A stretch of 64,000 bases of DNA from CAVVSD01 sp963750895. GTDB lineage: Bacteria > Actinomycetota > Thermoleophilia > Solirubrobacterales > Solirubrobacteraceae. The number at the start of each line of letters is the position of its first letter. The stretch's first letter is position 1. The notes below the pieces were generated by a model. That model did no database searches and was not told where the DNA came from. It saw only the letters and a list, made by a program, of their open reading frames with translations. Positions 61,035 to 64,000 of the stretch are shown piece by piece. Location: contig CAVVSD010000006.1 of the NCBI GenBank assembly GCA_963750895.1, forward strand, positions 1 to 64,000. Reading direction: 5' to 3'. The position numbers and the translations under genes were made by a program.

Positions 61035-61295
61035 GCTACGTCGCCGCGGTGCAGGCAGGTGACCCGGCGACGCTCCGGGAGATGTTCGCGGAGGACGCGT
61101 CCTGGACGCTGGCGGCGGGCGACCTGCCGATCTCCGGGGTCTGGGCAGGCCGCGATCGCATCCTGGACGACTTCCTCGCCACGGCGATGGCGCACTACGA
61201 GCGGGGTCGGTGTCGCTGGAGGTGACCGGCGGCCGGATCCAGTCCGTGCGCGAGTACATGGACACGCGCTACGCGGGCGAGGTGGCGTTCGGATG
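61029..61295 (+). pseudogene. SnoaL-like (ketosteroid-isomerase-fold) protein, incomplete
   Basis: Fragment of an NTF2-like protein. One frame reads RYVAAVQAGDPATLREMFAE, DASWTLAAGDLPISGVWAG and FLATAMAHYERG. A shift near 61205 then gives VSLEVTGGRIQSVREYMDTR and YAGEVAFG, followed by a stop. Intact SnoaL-like proteins have about 30 residues between the strand ending SLEV and the GGRIQ-type strand, absent here, and an N-terminal helix before RYVAAV is also absent. So two segments are missing as well as a frame. It may be a real relic or a compressed assembly. Confidence 0.6.
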
Positions 61296-61315
61296 AGCCC
61301 GCCGCCGACGAGCAG

Positions 61316-61321
61316 TACGGT
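61316..61321 (+). promoter_or_regulatory. TANNNT -10 element of the CinA-like gene
   Basis: TACGGT ends six bases before the ATG at 61328, the same arrangement as at 16967, 25164 and 58625. No ribosome binding site is visible. Confidence 0.45.
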
Positions 61322-61327
61322 CCGCCG

Positions 61328-61819
61328 ATGCTTCCCGACGCCCTGACCACGCCCGCCGCCGAGATCGCCGAGAAGCTCGGCGCCGCGGGCCACACCCTCG
61401 CCGTCGCGGAGTCCTCCGCGGGCGGGCTGATCTCCGCCTCGCTGCTCTCCGTGTCGGGCGCGTCGCGGTACTACCGCGGCGGCTTCGTCACCTACACGCA
61501 CGACGGCACGCGCGCCGCGCTCGCGGACGCGACCGACCTCGAGCCGGGCGACCGCGGGGCGTGCGAGCCGTTCGCCCGCTTCCTCGCCTCCGCGGCGAGA
61601 GGCAAGCTCTCCGCCGACTGGTCGGTGAGCGAGACCGGCGCCTCCGGCCCGACCGGCAACCGCTACGGGGACCCGGCCGGCCACGCGTGGGTCGCGGTGG
61701 CGGGCCCCGACGGGCTCCTGCGCACGGAGCACATCCTCACCGGCTCGGACGACCGGCCGGGGAACATGGTCCTGTTCGCCGCCGCGGCGCTGGGGCTGCT
61801 GCTGACCACGCTGACCTGA
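61328..61819 (+). CDS. CinA C-terminal-domain-like nicotinamide-nucleotide amidase
   Basis: A 163-residue single-domain protein of the CinA/PncC family, which deamidates NMN to NaMN in NAD recycling. The active-site region is LAVAESSAGGLISASLLSV (Ser), with YYRGGFVTYTHDGTRAAL and SVSETGASGPTGNRYGDPAG. In family members the motif is usually ESCTGG; here Cys-Thr is Ser-Ala, so the position normally Cys is Ser and the following Thr is Ala. Activity may still be present but should be tested. It may also be a relative with a new substrate. Confidence 0.75.
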   Translation: MLPDALTTPAAEIAEKLGAAGHTLAVAESSAGGLISASLLSVSGASRYYRGGFVTYTHDGTRAALADATDLEPGDRGACEPFARFLASAARGKLSADWSVSETGASGPTGNRYGDPAGHAWVAVAGPDGLLRTEHILTGSDDRPGNMVLFAAAALGLLLTTLT

Positions 61820-61865
61820 GCCGTCCCGGAGTTTCGCCGGGCCGGTCGCCGGTTAGCTCACAGGG

Positions 61866-62450
61866 ATGCCATCCATCGCCGCACCATCCGTCCCGCTGAG
61901 CCAGGTGGGGCGGGCCGCACACGACCTCGGCGTCGCCGGTCTGCTCGGCGGCAACCTGTTCGCCCGCATCGCGCTGCACCCCAGCGTCACCGAGATCTCC
62001 GACGAGGCCGAGCGCGGCAAGGTGGTCAACGCCGCCTGGCGGCGCTACGGGACGATCAACACGCTGGGGCTGGCGGCGGTGCTCGTCGGCTGGGTCGGAG
62101 CCCGCGTGGACGAGGCCGCCGACCGGCGGCTCTCACCCGAGGAGCGCACGCTCGCGCGGGCCAAGGACGCGTTGGTCGGCGTGGTCGCGGCGGCGGGCGT
62201 GGCCTCCGCGGTGCAGGGCGTGCGCTTCGCACGCAAGGCGCCCGGCGGCGCGGTGCCGCTGCGCGACGGCGACCACACCGCCGAGAGCGCGAGCGACGAC
62301 GCCCGTCGCGCGAAGCGGCGTCTCAACGTGCTGGGCGGCGCGTCGCTGCTCGCCGAGGCCGGCCTCGTCGCCGTCAACGCGGCGCTGGACCAGCGTGCGT
62401 TCCGCCGCCCGCCCGCCCGTCGCCTCGTGCCCCGCCTGGGGCGCGTGTGA
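61866..62450 (+). CDS. membrane protein of unknown function
   Basis: A 194-residue protein with three likely membrane helices (INTLGLAAVLVGWVGARV, DALVGVVAAAGVASAVQGV, LNVLGGASLLAEAGLVAVNA) and a charged, Ala/Arg-rich tail. VGRAAHDLGVAGLLGGNLFA near the start is Gly-rich. No family recognised with confidence. It lies 47 bases after the CinA-like gene and 57 bases before the EncFtn gene on the same strand. Confidence 0.6.
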   Translation: MPSIAAPSVPLSQVGRAAHDLGVAGLLGGNLFARIALHPSVTEISDEAERGKVVNAAWRRYGTINTLGLAAVLVGWVGARVDEAADRRLSPEERTLARAKDALVGVVAAAGVASAVQGVRFARKAPGGAVPLRDGDHTAESASDDARRAKRRLNVLGGASLLAEAGLVAVNAALDQRAFRRPPARRLVPRLGRV

Positions 62451-62506
62451 CGCGCGTGGCAAGATCACCCGTGCTGCACCTGCCCCCCGCCTGAGAGCGA
62501 GCACAG

Positions 62507-62887
62507 ATGGGATTCGACCAGTACCACGAGCCGCCCGAGGAGCTCTCCCAGGAGACCCGGACCATGGCGCGGATGTTCGCCTCGATGACCGAGGAGGCGG
62601 AGGCGATCAACTGGTACGAGCAGCGCCTCGCCATCGAGCAGGATCCGGACGCGCGCAAGATCATCGAGGACGCCCGTCACGAGGAGTACAAGCACTTCGC
62701 GATGGACTTCGAGTTCCTGCTGCGCAAGCGCCCGGAGTGGCGGGCGATCGCAGAGGGCGTCCTGTTCCGGTCGGGCGACATCACGGAGAACGCCGACGCG
62801 GCCGAGGAGGGCGCCGAGGTGGGCGAGGACGGGGGCGGGTCGTCGGACGGCTCGCTGGGCATCGGCGATCTGAGGAGTGCGTCATGA
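62507..62887 (+). CDS. encapsulated ferritin-like protein (EncFtn)
   Basis: Iron-oxidising cargo of a family-1 encapsulin, 126 residues. The two-helix ferritin-like core is ARMFASMTEEAEAINWYEQR and IIEDARHEEYKHFAMDFEFL. Glu32 and the Glu60-x-x-His63 motif form the di-iron site expected at the EncFtn dimer interface. After the core there is an acidic/Gly linker (residues 93-113) and the loading tail DGSLGIGDLRSAS. The tail matches the encapsulin-cargo consensus. Its stop overlaps the shell gene ATG (ATGA), so both are translated together. EncFtn oxidises Fe(II), which is then stored in the shell. Confidence 0.93.
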   Translation: MGFDQYHEPPEELSQETRTMARMFASMTEEAEAINWYEQRLAIEQDPDARKIIEDARHEEYKHFAMDFEFLLRKRPEWRAIAEGVLFRSGDITENADAAEEGAEVGEDGGGSSDGSLGIGDLRSAS

Positions 62888-63693
62888 GCCATCTGCTGCG
62901 CGCGCATGCGCCGATCACCGAGGAGGGCTGGCAGGACATCGACGACGAGGCCCGCGCCCGCGTGACCCCGGGTCTGGCCGCGCGCCGGACCGTGGACTTC
63001 CGCGGCCCGCACGGCTGGGAGCAGTCGGCCGTCAGCCTCGGGCGCGTCGGCGAGCGCGAGGCGGAGGACGGCGTCGAGATCGCGACGCGCCTCGTGCAGC
63101 CGCTCGCCGAGTTCCGCGCCCCGTTCAGCGTCGACGTCACCGAGCTCCGTGCGCTCGACCGCGGCGCGGAGGACGTCGACTACGACGACCTCGACCGCGC
63201 CGCGCGCTCGATCGTCGTCGCCGAGAACGCGACGGTCTTCCACGGCAACGCCGCGGCCGGGATCACCGGCATCACCGAGGCCACCCCGCACGACCCGCTG
63301 TCGCACGACGGGCGGCCCGAGACGCTGCCGTCGCTCGTCGCCTCCGGCGTCGACGACCTCATGCGGGCCGGGGTCCAGGGGCCGTTCGCGCTCGTGCTGA
63401 GCGCCGATGCGTGGATCCTCGTCTCCGGTGCCTCCGAGCACGGCTTCCCGCTGCGCCCGCACATCGCGCAGATCATCGAGGGCCCGATCGTCTGGGCCCC
63501 CGGGGTCAGCGGCGCGGTCCTGCTGAGCATGCGGGGCGGCGACTTCCTGCTCGACGTCGGCCAGGACCTCGCCGTCGGCTACCTGACGCACGACATCGAG
63601 CAGGTCGACCTCTACCTGGAGGAGTCGCTCACGTTCCGCGTGGTGAGCCCCGAGGCCGCCGTCGCGATCGACGTCGCGCTCAGCTCTGTCTGA
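62884..63693 (+). CDS. family-1 encapsulin shell protein
   Basis: HK97-fold nanocompartment shell protein, 269 residues, forming a closed protein shell in the cytosol. Family features: the N-terminal helix that binds the cargo tail (LLRAHAPITEEGWQDIDDEA), then RRTVDFRGPHGWEQSAVSLG, VVAENATVFHGNAAAGITGI (E-loop/A-domain region) and SMRGGDFLLDVGQDLAVGYL near the C-terminus. The length is normal for single-shell encapsulins. It is translationally coupled to EncFtn. A second cargo candidate with the same tail is the DyP peroxidase at 39692. Its 3' end overlaps the convergent reductase gene by 14 bases. Confidence 0.95.
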   Translation: MSHLLRAHAPITEEGWQDIDDEARARVTPGLAARRTVDFRGPHGWEQSAVSLGRVGEREAEDGVEIATRLVQPLAEFRAPFSVDVTELRALDRGAEDVDYDDLDRAARSIVVAENATVFHGNAAAGITGITEATPHDPLSHDGRPETLPSLVASGVDDLMRAGVQGPFALVLSADAWILVSGASEHGFPLRPHIAQIIEGPIVWAPGVSGAVLLSMRGGDFLLDVGQDLAVGYLTHDIEQVDLYLEESLTFRVVSPEAAVAIDVALSSV

Positions 63694-64000
63694 GCAGGTG
63701 CAGCCCTGAGAGGGGCCCGCCGTCGACCTGGGTCAGCCGCCCGCCCTCGCGCAGCGGTCCCAGGTCGACCGGCGCGAACCCGAAGCCGGTGATCGTCTCG
63801 TCGAAGAGGCGCTTGGCCTCGAGGTCGTCGCCGGCGTAGAACACGACCTGGCGCCCCGCCTCGTGGACGGGGTCGGCGGCGATGGCGCTCGCGTACATCG
63901 CGTTGAACGCCTTGATGACGCGGGAGCCGGGGATGAGCGACTGCACCCACTCGCTGGCCGTCCGCACGCCGGAGTTCTCCACGACCATGCCGGGGCCGAA
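63680..64000 (-). CDS. NADPH-dependent F420 reductase-like oxidoreductase, partial
   Basis: The C-terminal 106 residues of a Rossmann-type reductase; the N-terminal NADP domain lies outside the window. Visible: FGPGMVVENSGVRTASEWVQ, IPGSRVIKAFNAMYASAIAA (Lys-Ala-Phe-Asn motif) and YAGDDLEAKRLFDETITGFG, then LGPLREGGRLTQVDGGPLSG. This matches the F420:NADPH reductase/YrbA-like group in which a Phe-Asn motif follows the dinucleotide domain. F420 use is common in this phylum but is not proved by this piece. Confidence 0.7.
   Translation of the reverse strand, partial: FGPGMVVENSGVRTASEWVQSLIPGSRVIKAFNAMYASAIAADPVHEAGRQVVFYAGDDLEAKRLFDETITGFGFAPVDLGPLREGGRLTQVDGGPLSGLHLLRQS

Overview
The window is GC-rich, densely coded DNA with many GTG starts and ATGA/GTGA stop-start overlaps. 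It looks actinobacterial. The gene content (FHA and serine/threonine kinase signalling, family-1 encapsulin, class B DyP peroxidase, a secE-nusG-rplK-rplA cluster with L33, Ala/Arg-rich secreted proteins) best fits Thermoleophilia/Solirubrobacterales-type bacteria. That placement is inference from protein style; no rRNA or tRNA gene was found to confirm it.

Layout. 1-9640: a broken clpP end; the minus-strand rpmG-secE-nusG-(metallophosphoesterase)-rplK-rplA block; a secreted zinc peptidase; a group of small secreted Lys-rich paralogues with strong hairpin terminators; and a frameshifted glycoside hydrolase. 9646-13797: a plus-strand catabolic operon (CocE-type hydrolase, beta-keto acid cleavage enzyme, DUF3237, NTF2-like, NmrA-like). 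13805-30503: a signalling and envelope-polysaccharide island. It holds an FHA-FHA-kinase, a class III cyclase/AAA/FHA fusion, an FHA-HTH protein, a predicted pseudokinase, a cellulose-synthase-like operon (GT39, BcsA-like, GH8), a cyclic-nucleotide-binding-domain protein with a GH15 enzyme, and a membrane kinase with a double Kelch sensor. 30971-35149: three penicillin-binding-type serine hydrolases. 35150-37178: a short segment with a 3'-truncated MFS exporter and a 5'-truncated ECF sigma factor. 37180-39671: transsulfuration genes. 39692-42244: DyP peroxidase and a beta-hydroxyacid dehydrogenase, divergent from a DUF4396 membrane protein across a CsoR-like operator. 42255-46433: GNAT, cupin, P450, a small membrane protein and a solute-binding lipoprotein. 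46588-51217: two MetE-like proteins, a LigM/GcvT-like demethylase and an alpha/beta hydrolase. 51231-57550: prfC, a FadR-type regulator, and a Rieske/amidohydrolase/ferredoxin/FAD-oxidoreductase cluster. 57552-64000: ogt, M23 peptidase, LysR, CinA-like amidase, and the encapsulin shell with its ferritin-like cargo.

The strongest biological points are three. A family-1 encapsulin has two candidate cargos in the same window, EncFtn and DyP, ending in nearly identical loading peptides 22 kb apart. An FHA/cyclase operon ends in a kinase whose catalytic Asp is Asn and whose glycine loop is shortened. A copper-type operator overlaps the promoter of the DUF4396 gene.

Caution. At least a dozen genes carry single-base frameshifts, and several genes stop abruptly against neighbours (about 9.64, 35.15 and 37.18 kb). 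Together these look more like sequencing or assembly error than biological decay, so gene order across those points should not be trusted until checked.
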